Assembly (NCBI RefSeq): GCF_000682675.1
Contig: NZ_AWFA01000001.1
Location: forward strand, 124,001-188,000
DNA from: Hyphomonas pacifica
GTDB taxonomy: Bacteria; Pseudomonadota; Alphaproteobacteria; Caulobacterales; Hyphomonadaceae
Length of the DNA stretch: 64,000 nucleotides
Direction: 5' to 3'
Positions 1 through 8,759 of the stretch are shown here, in pieces. The notes under the pieces are model-generated. The model did not search any database, was not told where the DNA came from, and saw only the letters and a program-made list of their open reading frames with translations. The stretch's first letter is position 1; the number at the start of each line of letters is the position of its first letter. The translations under genes were made by a program, and so were the position numbers.

Positions 1-2
1 AA

Positions 3-338
3 GAGCATTGCGACACCTATTTCCACCTCGCCCACCGCGACGAGCCGCGCGGCACCGGCGGCATCTTCTATGACCGCTTCAATAGCGGCGACTGGGATCA
101 GGACTTTGCCTTCACCCAGGAAGTCGGGCGGCAATTTGCTGACATCTATCCAAAGATCGTCGCCCGCCGCATGAATGAGGCGTGGAGCGAGGTCGAGCGC
201 GAGGAACAACTGATACAGCGCGGCCGCTATGTGGAGTTCAACCTTCTCTATGACCGCGGCACCACGTTCGGCCTGAAAACGGGGGGCAATGTGACGAGCA
301 TTCTCTCTTCCATGCCGCCTGTGGTGAAATGGCCATAG
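3..338 (+). CDS. hemF: oxygen-dependent coproporphyrinogen III oxidase, C-terminal part
   Basis: The gene runs in from the left edge; 111 residues are visible, read in frame from base 3 to a TAG at 336-338. HemF oxidatively decarboxylates coproporphyrinogen III to protoporphyrinogen IX in haem synthesis, using O2, in the cytosol. The family signatures are clear: [17 protein letters not shown] near the start of the fragment, and [16 protein letters not shown] followed by [12 protein letters not shown] at the end. The protein stops right after the last signature, a short C-terminus compared with the enterobacterial enzyme. A hairpin follows at 354-378. The assignment is secure; the N-terminal two thirds lie outside the window. 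Confidence 0.95.
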   Translation, partial: EHCDTYFHLAHRDEPRGTGGIFYDRFNSGDWDQDFAFTQEVGRQFADIYPKIVARRMNEAWSEVEREEQLIQRGRYVEFNLLYDRGTTFGLKTGGNVTSILSSMPPVVKWP

Positions 339-353
339 CGCCGTCTGCATCTC

Positions 354-378
354 CGTCAGGCTCTGAACGGGCCTGACG
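354..378 (+). terminator. hairpin after hemF, possible weak terminator
   Basis: CGTCAGGC and GCCTGACG form a perfect 8-bp inverted repeat around a 9-base loop, 16 bases after the hemF stop. It is followed by a C-rich tract, not a T-run, so intrinsic termination is uncertain. The position fits transcript-end structure. Confidence 0.35.
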
Positions 379-470
379 CCCCCCGCCCCGCCGAGTCATT
401 CCGCAACACACACGGCCGGAATTGTCCTGTTTTTGGGCACTCTCCCGAAAAATCGCCGCGCAACAGGGCA

Positions 471-495
471 TTGACGGTTTTTGATTCGCTTACTG
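471..495 (+). promoter_or_regulatory. possible housekeeping promoter for tspO
   Basis: TTGACGG at 471-477, ten bases, then GCTTACTG at 488-495. This resembles the Caulobacter-type sigma-73 pattern (TTGACGS, 10-14 bases, GCTANAWC) with mismatches in the second element. It lies 42 bases before the tspO start. No mapped transcript is available, so this is a pattern match only. Confidence 0.35.
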
Positions 496-536
496 AATGA
501 CGCCCTCTCCATCTCCGGATATAAGCTGGATAGATT

Positions 537-1034
537 ATGGCGGCTGAAAGAAAACCTTTTCCCTGGGGGGCAGGGATACTGCTCCTGCTGGCGACGGTGG
601 CCGCTGTCGCTGCAGGAGCAGTAATATCCTCCAGCCGGAATGATGCTTGGTACTCCGCGCTCAGCAAACCGGCCCTGACACCTCCCGATTACCTCTTCTC
701 TCTGGTCTGGCCCGTCCTGTTTGTTCTGATGGCAGCGGGTGCATTGATGGTACTGGAACGGGCGGGCACTTTTGAACGCGCGGTCAGCCCGCTTGGCATC
801 TATTACACCATGCTCGCCGTGAATGCGTTCTGGAGCCTGGCCTTCTTCGGCATGCAGGACACTGCCCTGGCGCTTGGCGTGATCGCCGCGTTGTGGCTGC
901 TGATCATTGCGATGATACAGGATTTCGCGCGCTTTTCGCGGCCGGCCGCCCTGCTCCAGTTTCCCTATCTCATCTGGGTCAGCTTCGCGATCTATTTGAA
1001 CCTGTCTATTCTGGCGATGAATTCAGATAGCTAA
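537..1034 (+). CDS. tspO: TspO/MBR family tryptophan-rich sensory protein
   Basis: A 165-residue inner- or outer-membrane protein of the TspO (peripheral benzodiazepine receptor) family. Five hydrophobic segments are visible, and the loop WYSALSKPALTPPDY followed by LVWPVLFVLMA is the family hallmark. TspO binds porphyrins and related tetrapyrroles; in Rhodobacter it modulates photosynthesis genes under oxygen, and elsewhere it is linked to stress and porphyrin catabolism. Lying directly after hemF fits a tetrapyrrole link, although a 198-base gap with its own possible promoter separates them. Its last 29 bases overlap the 3' end of the convergent cca gene. The family is secure; the physiological ligand is not known here. 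Confidence 0.9.
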   Translation: MAAERKPFPWGAGILLLLATVAAVAAGAVISSSRNDAWYSALSKPALTPPDYLFSLVWPVLFVLMAAGALMVLERAGTFERAVSPLGIYYTMLAVNAFWSLAFFGMQDTALALGVIAALWLLIIAMIQDFARFSRPAALLQFPYLIWVSFAIYLNLSILAMNSDS

Positions 1035-2226
1035 GCAGGTCTGCCCGCCCCAACTTGAAGCCGGACGTGATCCACGCCTCTTCCGCCGCGCGCAGAGCTG
1101 CGCCGATCTCGGGCCCTGTCAGGCCTGCTGACAGGGCATCGGCGCCGCCCAGTGGAAATTCAGGCCTCGACCAGTCTGCTGCCGTATCCAGCAAAGCCTT
1201 GAGCCGCTCCGGCGTCGCATGCTGCGCCGCCTCGATCACCGCGCGGTCGACAATCGTCTCCAGGCCATAGCGATAAAACGCTTCCGACCAGCTCTCCTGA
1301 TCCTCTTCCAGCACATGGCCGAGCGCTGGCGCCGCCCAGCTTCTCAGCCGATCCGCCTCCACATTGGACAGGCGCAAATGGCCCGCAAGCTGAGACACCT
1401 CACGCACGCGGCGCGGCACCAAGGCCATCAGACGCTGCATCGGGTCCGGTGTCAGTCCGGTCTCTGCCTCAACACCGACCAGCGATGGTATCTCCGACGC
1501 GCTCGCGCCGGGTAGAATGGCCGCCAGCACGCCGCTTTCTTCCATGGCCATCAAAGCGTCTAACGGGTCCGGCGCCTGCAACAGACGTTTCAGTTCCTTC
1601 CAGATGCGCTCGGCGGCGATCTGCGCGAGGCCCTCTTTCTGACGCGCGCAGGCGGCGAGACCTAACTCATCAATTCCCGCGCCATACCAGGCATTGAAAC
1701 GGAAGAAGCGCAGGATGCGCAGATAATCTTCCCGCAGGCGCTGATCGGCCTCTCCAATGAAGATGACCTGACCATCGACTGCATCGCGGATAGATCCCGA
1801 CACGACCTCATGCAAAGTTCCGTCGGCGCTGGCATAGATGGCATTCAGCCGGAAATCCCGACGCTGGGCATCTTCTTCCCAGTCCTGCGTGAACGCGACC
1901 ACAGCGCGGCGGCCATCGGTTTCGACATCCCGACGCAAACTGGTGATCTCGAAAGGCCGGGAATTCACGATGGCGGTGATCGTGCCATGCTCAATCCCGG
2001 TTGGAATGGCACGAATGCCTGCCGCCTTCAGCGCGGCCAGCGTTGCCTCGGGCGTCAATTGCGTGGCGATATCAATGTCATCCACCGGCGCGCCTCGCAG
2101 CGTGTTGCGCACGCATCCGCCAACAAAACGCGCGCCGTCTGGCCGGGCAGCATTCAGCGCCGCCATGACAGCAGCGGTTTCCGGCAGGCTCAGCCAGCTG
2201 GCCTCAAGGCGCTCAGTTCCCGTCAT
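1006..2226 (-). CDS. cca: CCA tRNA nucleotidyltransferase / poly(A) polymerase family
   Basis: A 406-residue class II nucleotidyltransferase that adds or repairs the 3'-CCA of tRNAs. The N-terminal catalytic head has the motif VGGCVRNTLRGAPVDDIDIAT, whose DxD aspartates bind the catalytic metals, and then the RRDFRLNAIY motif typical of the family. The C-terminal half is helical (neck, body and tail). The reading frame stays open for 69 codons upstream, but those codons lie inside the preceding gene and are Arg/Met-rich. The ATG at 2226 gives the family's usual length and overlaps the upstream gene by 14 bases. Order Nudix, DUF6111-like, cca is common in Alphaproteobacteria. Confidence 0.93.
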   Translation of the reverse strand: MTGTERLEASWLSLPETAAVMAALNAARPDGARFVGGCVRNTLRGAPVDDIDIATQLTPEATLAALKAAGIRAIPTGIEHGTITAIVNSRPFEITSLRRDVETDGRRAVVAFTQDWEEDAQRRDFRLNAIYASADGTLHEVVSGSIRDAVDGQVIFIGEADQRLREDYLRILRFFRFNAWYGAGIDELGLAACARQKEGLAQIAAERIWKELKRLLQAPDPLDALMAMEESGVLAAILPGASASEIPSLVGVEAETGLTPDPMQRLMALVPRRVREVSQLAGHLRLSNVEADRLRSWAAPALGHVLEEDQESWSEAFYRYGLETIVDRAVIEAAQHATPERLKALLDTAADWSRPEFPLGGADALSAGLTGPEIGAALRAAEEAWITSGFKLGRADLLSYLNSSPE

Positions 2227-2659
2227 CATCCGGCTGCATCGCTTCCGGCAGCTCCGCTTCCGCGCCGGGATCATCACCGGGCGGGCGGGCGCCAATTTCG
2301 CTGGCATCATGCATGCCGGTCGTCTCTCCCGTAGCGCCGTTTGCAGGCCGTACATCCGAACGCTCTCCCGGCAAGCCGACATTCTCGACATGCGGATCAC
2401 AGGGATAGTCACGCGCCGGAGTGATCTTGCCATTCTCGAACCGGGCTGGCTCGTGACAGATATCGCGTTGCTTTGGCTCCATCAGAATCAGCACGAACCA
2501 GGTGATCGTCGCCAAGCCAATACCGATCAGGAACAGCATGTTGATCGGCCATTTGCGCCGACCTTCCTGTTCCGCGCTGGAGGTCGCCAGCAGATACAGT
2601 CCGAACACGATGAACGGGATCGAGAAGATGAAGAGTTCAAAGATTATCCGTCCGGCCAA
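2213..2659 (-). CDS. small membrane protein, DUF6111-like
   Basis: About 148 residues: two hydrophobic segments (IIFELFIFSIPFIVFGLYLL and MLFLIGIGLATITWFVLIL) joined by a short basic loop, then a long acidic, Pro/Gly-rich tail ending in DDDGN. The short two-helix core and its position between the Nudix gene and cca match alphaproteobacterial DUF6111 proteins; the tail is longer than usual. No ATG begins the frame. A TTG at 2659 has GGAGG ten bases upstream and is preferred over a TTG at 2683, whose GGAG abuts the start codon. Function is unknown; the tail residues DICHEPARFENGKITPARDYPCDPHV carry paired cysteines that may sit in the periplasm. Confidence 0.7.
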   Translation of the reverse strand: MAGRIIFELFIFSIPFIVFGLYLLATSSAEQEGRRKWPINMLFLIGIGLATITWFVLILMEPKQRDICHEPARFENGKITPARDYPCDPHVENVGLPGERSDVRPANGATGETTGMHDASEIGARPPGDDPGAEAELPEAMQPDDDGN

Positions 2660-2746
2660 GACTGTACGTCCTCCACTGCCCAACTCCTTAGATAAGGGTT
2701 TGAACCTGTGTGCAAAACCCTAAAAGGCCTGCACGCGACTTGAACC

Positions 2747-3376
2747 TCAGTCATCATAGAGCGTCTGATAGAGCTGGCGGATGATCCCGGCGGTCACGCC
2801 CCAGATGCGAAACCCGCCATGCGGCATCTCGTAATATCGCCGCGTCTTGCCCTTGTAGACAGCCTCGCCAACCTGATGATTGGCAATGTTCATTAGGAAA
2901 TCGAGCGGCGTTTCAAACACATCCGCCACTTCGGTCGGGTCCGGGATCGGTTTAAAGTCTGCGGGCAGTAGCCCCACGACCGGCGTGATGCGAAAACGCG
3001 TGCCGGTCACATAGGGCGCGCTGCGGGCCAGCACTTCCACCTCATCCGGGCGCACGCCCACTTCCTCTTCCGCTTCGCGCAGGGCAGCGGCCACTTCGTC
3101 CACATCAACAGGGTCCACCTTGCCGCCCGGAAAGGCGACCTGACCGGCATGAGTCTTCATCGTGTCCGGCCGCAGCGTCAGCAGAGCGGTTGGCCCGGCC
3201 TTGCGCGGAATCACGCCGATCAACACCGCCGCCGGGCGAATCATCTTCGTCTCTTCCGGAGTCAGGAAATCCAGATCGCCATATTCCTTCAGCCGCTCCG
3301 GCCCGTGCGGCGGGTCGAGGCGAGAGGTCACGCGCAACAGGAAGTCATCAAGTCCGGCCCAGCCCAGCACACTCAT
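2747..3376 (-). CDS. Nudix hydrolase, CoA pyrophosphatase type
   Basis: 209 residues. The Nudix box is visible as GGKVDPVDVDEVAAALREAE followed by EEVGV, and just before it HAGQVAFPGG, the UPF0035 signature of CoA/acyl-CoA pyrophosphatases (NUDT7/NUDT8/YeaB group). These enzymes split CoA into 3',5'-ADP and 4'-phosphopantetheine. The ATG at 3376 overlaps the stop of the upstream DUF1285 gene as ATGA, so the longer open frame to 3415 is unlikely. Operon with DUF1285 upstream and, after 87 bases, the DUF6111-like gene and cca. Substrate is inferred from the motif only. Confidence 0.9.
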   Translation of the reverse strand: MSVLGWAGLDDFLLRVTSRLDPPHGPERLKEYGDLDFLTPEETKMIRPAAVLIGVIPRKAGPTALLTLRPDTMKTHAGQVAFPGGKVDPVDVDEVAAALREAEEEVGVRPDEVEVLARSAPYVTGTRFRITPVVGLLPADFKPIPDPTEVADVFETPLDFLMNIANHQVGEAVYKGKTRRYYEMPHGGFRIWGVTAGIIRQLYQTLYDD

Positions 3377-3975
3377 AATTCCTGCATCAGGGGGAAAAAC
3401 ACGCCCTGGCTCCACACGCCCAGCGTATCGTCCCCGTCCGGGCCAGGCTCTGCCATATTGGCCAATTCATAGAAGACAGACCGCGCCAGTTTCGCCTCCA
3501 GCCCGCCGCGCACTTCGACATAGGGTGCGGGCTCGCCGGTCTCCTCATCAAAGGCCACGCGGATCGGCGCATCCGGGCCCGCCAGCGTCACATCGCCAAG
3601 ATTGGTGAGGAAGGCCAACGTCTGCTCGCGGTCCGGCTCGCCCGCCCGATCCACCCGCACGGCAATGAACGGCGCATCTTCGACGTGCACGATCACTTTC
3701 TCGTAAGGCGTCACCAGCCAGATCCGCCCGTCTTCCTCCCGTTTCAGGATGCGCGAGAACAGCTTCACCAGCGCTTCGCGATTGATGCGTCCGCCCTCAT
3801 GCCACCAGCTGCCATCGGCATGGATCTCCATATTGATGTCAGCCGAACGCTCCGGATTCCACAGATGGACTGGCGGCAATTTGCCGTTGACCTTGCCATC
3901 GGGAAGGATCGCTTTAAGCGTCTCCTCAAGACTTATTATGGGCTTGTGACTGGAATTCACGTTTTGCTCCGCCAT
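3373..3975 (-). CDS. DUF1285 domain protein
   Basis: 200 residues of the DUF1285 family, recognised by the order of conserved stretches: PPVHLWNPERSADINMEI, DGSWWHEGGRINREALVKLFSRIL, EDGRIWLVTPYEK and, at the end, LGVWSQGVFFPLM. Soluble, no signal peptide. The biochemical function of the family is not established. It is transcribed away from moxR with a 59-base gap between starts, and is coupled by ATGA overlap to the Nudix gene, a layout repeated in many Alphaproteobacteria. Confidence 0.88.
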   Translation of the reverse strand: MAEQNVNSSHKPIISLEETLKAILPDGKVNGKLPPVHLWNPERSADINMEIHADGSWWHEGGRINREALVKLFSRILKREEDGRIWLVTPYEKVIVHVEDAPFIAVRVDRAGEPDREQTLAFLTNLGDVTLAGPDAPIRVAFDEETGEPAPYVEVRGGLEAKLARSVFYELANMAEPGPDGDDTLGVWSQGVFFPLMQEL

Positions 3976-4034
3976 GATCCGGCCTTAGACATAGGTTTGT
4001 TTATTAAAGACGAAAACCCGGAGGCGCCCTTTTG

Positions 4035-5033
4035 ATGGCCGATACTGACCAGGTAGATGATGCAATCGTGGCTGAAGCCGAAGCGGCTGCCGAAGTGCTG
4101 GCACAGGTAAAGGCGGAAATCGCCAAGGCCGTGTTCGGTCAGGAACGCGTGGTGGAGCTGGCCCTCGCCGCAATCCTGGCGGGCGGTCACGCGCTGCTGA
4201 TCGGCGCGCCGGGCCTTGCCAAGACGCGCCTTGTCGAAAGCATGGGCACGGCGCTTGGTCTGTCGAACCAGCGCATCCAGTTCACACCGGATTTGATGCC
4301 GTCAGACATCATCGGCTCCGAAGTGCTCGACGAAAGCCCGACCGGCCAGCGCAGCTTCCGCTTCCTGAAGGGGCCGATCTTCACCCAGCTGCTGATGGCG
4401 GACGAGATCAACCGCGCCTCGCCGCGCACCCAGTCCGCTCTGCTGCAGGCGATGCAGGAGCGTCACGTCACCGTCGCCGGTGTGCGTCATGACCTGCCCC
4501 TGCCCTTCCATGTGCTGGCCACGCAGAACCCGATCGAACAGGAAGGCACCTATCCGCTACCTGAAGCCCAGCTCGACCGCTTCCTGCTGAAAGTGGATGT
4601 AAATTATCCGGACCTCGACACCGAGCGCCGCATCCTGATCGAGACGACCAGCGGCGCAGACACAATCGTCCGCCCGGCGCTGGATGCGAGCCGTCTGGCC
4701 AGCCTGCAAAGCCTGGTGCGCCGCATGCCGGTGGGCGAGAAGATCGTCGCGGCCATCCTGTCGCTGGTGCGTGATGCCCGGCCGGAGCAGACCAGCGACG
4801 AGCGCGTGCGCCGCCTGGTCGATTGGGGCCCGTCGCCGCGGGCCGGTCAGGCCCTGATGCTGGCCGCCCGCTCGCGCGCGCTGCTGCGCGGACGTCTCGC
4901 CCCCAGCATCGAGGATGTCGAAGCGCTGGCAGAGCCATGCCTCGGCCACCGCATGGCCATGCGCTATGACCCGACCGGAGACGCGCCAAGCCTTGCTGAT
5001 TTGATCAATGACCTCGCCCGGAAAGCAGGTTAG
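4035..5033 (+). CDS. moxR: MoxR family AAA+ ATPase
   Basis: 332 residues. Walker A GAPGLAKT lies at about residues 57-64, Walker B as LLMADEINRASPRTQSALLQAM and sensor 1 in LATQNPIEQEGTYPLPEAQLDRF, all diagnostic of MoxR. These ATPases act as chaperones for cofactor insertion or complex assembly, usually together with VWA-domain partners encoded next door. A TTG directly precedes the ATG at 4035; ATG is chosen because GGAGG lies nine to ten bases before it. It is the first gene of the operon with DUF58, BatA/DUF4159 and VWA proteins; the next start is 10 bases after the stop. Confidence 0.95.
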   Translation: MADTDQVDDAIVAEAEAAAEVLAQVKAEIAKAVFGQERVVELALAAILAGGHALLIGAPGLAKTRLVESMGTALGLSNQRIQFTPDLMPSDIIGSEVLDESPTGQRSFRFLKGPIFTQLLMADEINRASPRTQSALLQAMQERHVTVAGVRHDLPLPFHVLATQNPIEQEGTYPLPEAQLDRFLLKVDVNYPDLDTERRILIETTSGADTIVRPALDASRLASLQSLVRRMPVGEKIVAAILSLVRDARPEQTSDERVRRLVDWGPSPRAGQALMLAARSRALLRGRLAPSIEDVEALAEPCLGHRMAMRYDPTGDAPSLADLINDLARKAG

Positions 5034-5043
5034 CGCAGACTGA

Positions 5044-5910
5044 ATGACTCCCTCTGCCGATCTTCGTGCCGAGGCCGAGAGCCTTGCCCGCCAATTGCCC
5101 GGCCTGAACTTCAAGGCCGAGGCCAGCGAAGCTGCGCATATCGGCTCCGCCGGACGCCGCCGCGCCGGCACGGGCGAGCATTTCTGGCAGTATCGCCGCT
5201 ATGCCCAGGAAGACGCCGCAGAGCGGGTTGACTGGCGCCGCTCTGCCAAGGGCAATGACTTGTTCGTCCGCGAAACAGAGCTGGAAACCGCGCGCACGGT
5301 CTTGTTCTGGTGCGATGACTCGGCCGGCTTCCGCTGGAAGGGAGAGCGCGATCTGCGCACCAAGGCCGAAGAGGCCCGCCTCCTGATGCTGACCATGGGC
5401 ATCATGATGTCCAAGGATGGCGAGCGTGTCGGCATGCTGGGCGCGGGCCGTTCCGCCAGCTTTGGCAAGAAAGCCATTGCCCGCCTGTCTGAAGATCTGG
5501 AACGCGGCACCGGCGGGAATTTCCCCCCGCCCCCGCGCGCCGCCGCCACACTGATCATCGCGTCAGACTTCTATGATCCGTTGCCGGACTGGCGGGCCCG
5601 TCTCGCGCCGATTGCCGCCAAATGCCCGGAAGGCATCCTGCTCGCCATATCTGCGCCCATCGAGGAAAGCTTTCCCTTTGAAGGCCGCGTGAAGCTGCGC
5701 CGTCCCGGCACAACGGCAGACCGGATTCTTGGCCGCGCCGAAACCCTGCGCGAGGACTACCTCCGCCGCTTCGCGGAGCAGCGCGCGGGCCTGAAAACAC
5801 TCGCCAATCAGATGGGCTGGCGCCTCGTCACGCACACGGTCGGCCAGCCAAGCCTTGAGGCCGCAGCCCGGCTAAAGGCGCAGATCGAAAGCTTCGGGGC
5901 CAGACTATGA
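5044..5910 (+). CDS. DUF58 domain protein
   Basis: 288 residues. The DUF58 core is seen as EHFWQYRRYAQEDAAERVDW followed by RRSAKGNDLFVRETE, and a VWA-like fold follows (TVLFWCDDSAGF ... ATLIIASDFYDPL). DUF58 proteins are the standard partners of MoxR ATPases. No membrane segment is visible, so it is probably cytosolic, docking on the membrane partners encoded downstream. It follows moxR by 10 bases and overlaps the next gene by ATGA (5907-5910), pointing to translational coupling. Confidence 0.9.
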   Translation: MTPSADLRAEAESLARQLPGLNFKAEASEAAHIGSAGRRRAGTGEHFWQYRRYAQEDAAERVDWRRSAKGNDLFVRETELETARTVLFWCDDSAGFRWKGERDLRTKAEEARLLMLTMGIMMSKDGERVGMLGAGRSASFGKKAIARLSEDLERGTGGNFPPPPRAAATLIIASDFYDPLPDWRARLAPIAAKCPEGILLAISAPIEESFPFEGRVKLRRPGTTADRILGRAETLREDYLRRFAEQRAGLKTLANQMGWRLVTHTVGQPSLEAAARLKAQIESFGARL

Positions 5911-8759
5911 CATCGCTTGGCCCCTTCCTGCTCGGCACACCCTGGGCGCTGGCCGCCCTGATCGCCTTGCCGGTTATCTGGTGGGTGCTTCGCGCAACAC
6001 CGCCTGCCCCGAAAGATATCGAGCTGCCTTCGCTTCGCCTGCTGGATGGTGTCGAGCCGCGCGAGGAAACCCCGGCGCGCACGCCCTGGTGGGTCTGGCT
6101 GATCCGTACACTAGCGGTCGCCGCAGCGATACTCGGCCTGTCACAGCCGGTCTATGCACCCGGTGCGCGCATGGAAACCGCGGAAGGCACGGGCAGCCTC
6201 TTGATTATTGTCGACAATGGCTGGGCCTCTGCGCCGCGCTGGCCGGAACTGATCAATGCCGCAAGCGCCACGCTGGACACCGGAAGCCGCGATGCGCCAG
6301 TCCACCTGCTGCTGACCGCGCCCCAGCAATTCAATCCAGACCCGGCCGAACGCGTTTCCCGCGTAGACATGGACAAGCGCCTGTCTTCCCTGCGTCCGCA
6401 GGCCTGGGCGCCGGATCGTCAGGATGCGCTGAAGCGCCTGAAAGAGTCCGGCTTCAAACCCGACCGTATCTTCTGGGCCAGTGACGGCCTGGAAAGCACT
6501 GGCGGACAGGCCTTTGCAACAGAACTCGCAAACATGGCGCCCCTGACCGTCTTTGCCGGCCCGCCGCCCGGTGTCGCCGTGATTTCCGGCATCCGTGCAC
6601 AGACCGATTCCGTCTCCGTCACAGCCCGTCGCGCTTCACCGCGCGGTCAGTTCACCGGCTTTGTCTCCGCGCTCACGCTGGATGGGTCCGCACTCGCGAC
6701 TGCCCCGCTCAGCTTTGCGGATGGCGAAACTGAGGCCGTCGCAGAGTTCAAGATTCCAGCCGCAGCCCTCGCCCGCATTTCCCGCTTCAACGTGACTGGC
6801 CAGCAGGGCGCAGGCACGGTCTGGCTCTGGGATTCGTCTGATCGCTCCCGCAGGGTCGGCCTTGTCGATGCGGGCAGCGCGTCTCAGCCGCTCTTGTCTG
6901 ACATGCACTATATCCGCAAGGCGCTGGAGCCTTTTGCGACGATCTCCGAAGGCTCGATCGAAAACCTCGTCGCGGCCTCTCCCGATGCGATCATCATGAG
7001 CGATATCGGCCAGATCCTGCCGCATGATGCAGAGCTGCTGCACAAATGGGTAGAAGATGGCGGCGCGCTGATCCGCTTTGCCGGCCCGCGCCTTGCCGCG
7101 CAGGGTGATGACCTTCTGCCCGTTGCGCTGCGTCGCTCATCCCGCGCGCTCGGCGGCGCGCTCGCCTGGGACGAGCCGCAAGCCATAGCCCCCTTCCCGG
7201 AGGTCTCTCCCTTTGCAGGCCTTAAAGTGCCGCCGGAAGTCCGCATCCGACAGCAGGTTCTCGCCCGTCCGGGGCCGGAACTTGCCTCCAAGACCTGGGC
7301 GCGGCTCGCCGATGGCTCTCCCCTTGTCACCGCAGACCAGCGCGGCAAGGGCATGTTGATCCTGTTCCACATAACCGCCGGGCCAGACTGGGCAGACCTT
7401 GCCTATTCAGGAACCTTCTCTCAGATGCTGCGCCGCTCGATTGCCGCGGGCCAGGGCGAAGCCGTCAGCGATCCTGAAGGCTCCTACACGCCAATGCTCA
7501 CGCTGGATGGTTATGGCCGACTATCTGCCGCTGGACCGAATGCCGCGCCGATGAAGGCTGCAGATTTCGGCACGGTCAAACCGTCCGAAGCCCACCCCCC
7601 CGGGCTGTATCAGGGCCCTGCCGGAAGCCGCGCGCTGAATGCCGGCGCGGGAGAACGCCCTGCCCTGATCATGACCTGGCCGGTCTCTGCCCGCCTGCTG
7701 GGCGATGCAGAGGCGCGATCCCTGCGCCTTGCCGGGCCGCTGCTTGGTTTTGCCGCGCTGCTGCTGGCGATGGACCTCTTTATTGCGCTTTCCGTATCGG
7801 GACGGCTTCCCCGCTTTGGCCGCAAGGCCGCAAGCGCGGGCATTCTGCTGGCCGCAGGCTTTCTAGTGCTTACCGCGCCGCAACAGGCAGATGCGCAGGC
7901 CATCCAATATGAATTGATGCCGGACGGCACCTATCGGCGCATCACCGCTGACGCACGCACCATCCGCCTGCCCAACACGCTGGGTACCACGCAAAAGGAA
8001 ATCAATGCCGCGCTGGACATGCGCCTAGCCTATGTCGAAACGCCTGACCGCGCCCTGAATGAGCGCACGCGCGCGGGCCTGTTCGGCCTTTCCAATATTC
8101 TCCGTCTACGGACATCTGTCGAACCCGCAGAGCCGGACGGCGTGAATCTTGAGACGGATTCGCTAGAACTCTATCCCCTGATCTATTTCAACATACCGGA
8201 CTCCATGCCGTCCCTGTCAGAGGTCGCCATTACCAATCTGAACACCTATCTGCGCTCTGGCGGCGCGCTGGTGATTGATACGCGCGCTGGCGGAACGATT
8301 GGCACAGAGACGGATGTGACACGGCTTGAAACCCTGCTCGAAGGGCTCGACGCGCCGCCGCTTCAGCCGGTGGCCGAAAACCATGTCCTGACGCGCAGCT
8401 TCTACCTGCTCGACGATTTCCCCGGCCGCTATGCCCATCGCCGCCTCTGGATCGAACAGGCTGGCGATGCCTCCGCGCCGCGCGGTGATGGCGTCTCCCG
8501 CCTCTTTATCGGCGATGCGGACTGGGCGTCCGCCTGGGCCATTGATGAGCGTGGGCGGGATCTTTACTCCGTAGACGGCGGTGAACAACAGCGGGAAATG
8601 TCGCGGCGCTTTGGCGTAAACCTCGTCATGTACGTGCTGACCGGAAACTACAAGGATGATCAGGTTCACCTGCCTGCCCTGCTGGAACGGCTGGGCGAAG
8701 GCGAGGAAGAGACTGAACCGCAATTGCCGACCAATATCTATGATGGGGGCCCGCGATGA
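5907..8759 (+). CDS. BatA-like / DUF4159 membrane protein
   Basis: 950 residues. The N-terminus has the BatA-type hydrophobic pair (TPWALAALIALPVIWWVL and WWVWLIRTLAVAAAILGL), then a VWA-like domain. At the MIDAS position it reads IIVDNGWAS instead of DxSxS, so metal binding is probably lost. A glutamine-amidotransferase-like stretch follows (HKWVEDGGALIRFAGPRLA). Around residues 603-655 come two more helices (LAGPLLGFAALLLAMDLFIAL, ASAGILLAAGFLVLTA), and from about 665 the C-terminal DUF4159 domain, probably periplasmic. It overlaps genes on both sides by ATGA. Likely part of a membrane complex with MoxR/DUF58; no enzyme activity can be assigned. Confidence 0.88.
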   Translation: MTSLGPFLLGTPWALAALIALPVIWWVLRATPPAPKDIELPSLRLLDGVEPREETPARTPWWVWLIRTLAVAAAILGLSQPVYAPGARMETAEGTGSLLIIVDNGWASAPRWPELINAASATLDTGSRDAPVHLLLTAPQQFNPDPAERVSRVDMDKRLSSLRPQAWAPDRQDALKRLKESGFKPDRIFWASDGLESTGGQAFATELANMAPLTVFAGPPPGVAVISGIRAQTDSVSVTARRASPRGQFTGFVSALTLDGSALATAPLSFADGETEAVAEFKIPAAALARISRFNVTGQQGAGTVWLWDSSDRSRRVGLVDAGSASQPLLSDMHYIRKALEPFATISEGSIENLVAASPDAIIMSDIGQILPHDAELLHKWVEDGGALIRFAGPRLAAQGDDLLPVALRRSSRALGGALAWDEPQAIAPFPEVSPFAGLKVPPEVRIRQQVLARPGPELASKTWARLADGSPLVTADQRGKGMLILFHITAGPDWADLAYSGTFSQMLRRSIAAGQGEAVSDPEGSYTPMLTLDGYGRLSAAGPNAAPMKAADFGTVKPSEAHPPGLYQGPAGSRALNAGAGERPALIMTWPVSARLLGDAEARSLRLAGPLLGFAALLLAMDLFIALSVSGRLPRFGRKAASAGILLAAGFLVLTAPQQADAQAIQYELMPDGTYRRITADARTIRLPNTLGTTQKEINAALDMRLAYVETPDRALNERTRAGLFGLSNILRLRTSVEPAEPDGVNLETDSLELYPLIYFNIPDSMPSLSEVAITNLNTYLRSGGALVIDTRAGGTIGTETDVTRLETLLEGLDAPPLQPVAENHVLTRSFYLLDDFPGRYAHRRLWIEQAGDASAPRGDGVSRLFIGDADWASAWAIDERGRDLYSVDGGEQQREMSRRFGVNLVMYVLTGNYKDDQVHLPALLERLGEGEEETEPQLPTNIYDGGPR

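Noticed and set aside
2227-2433. N-terminal extension of the CCA nucleotidyltransferase
   Set aside because: The extra 69 codons are Arg/Met-rich, lie inside the upstream gene and have no homology; ATG at 2226 gives normal length.
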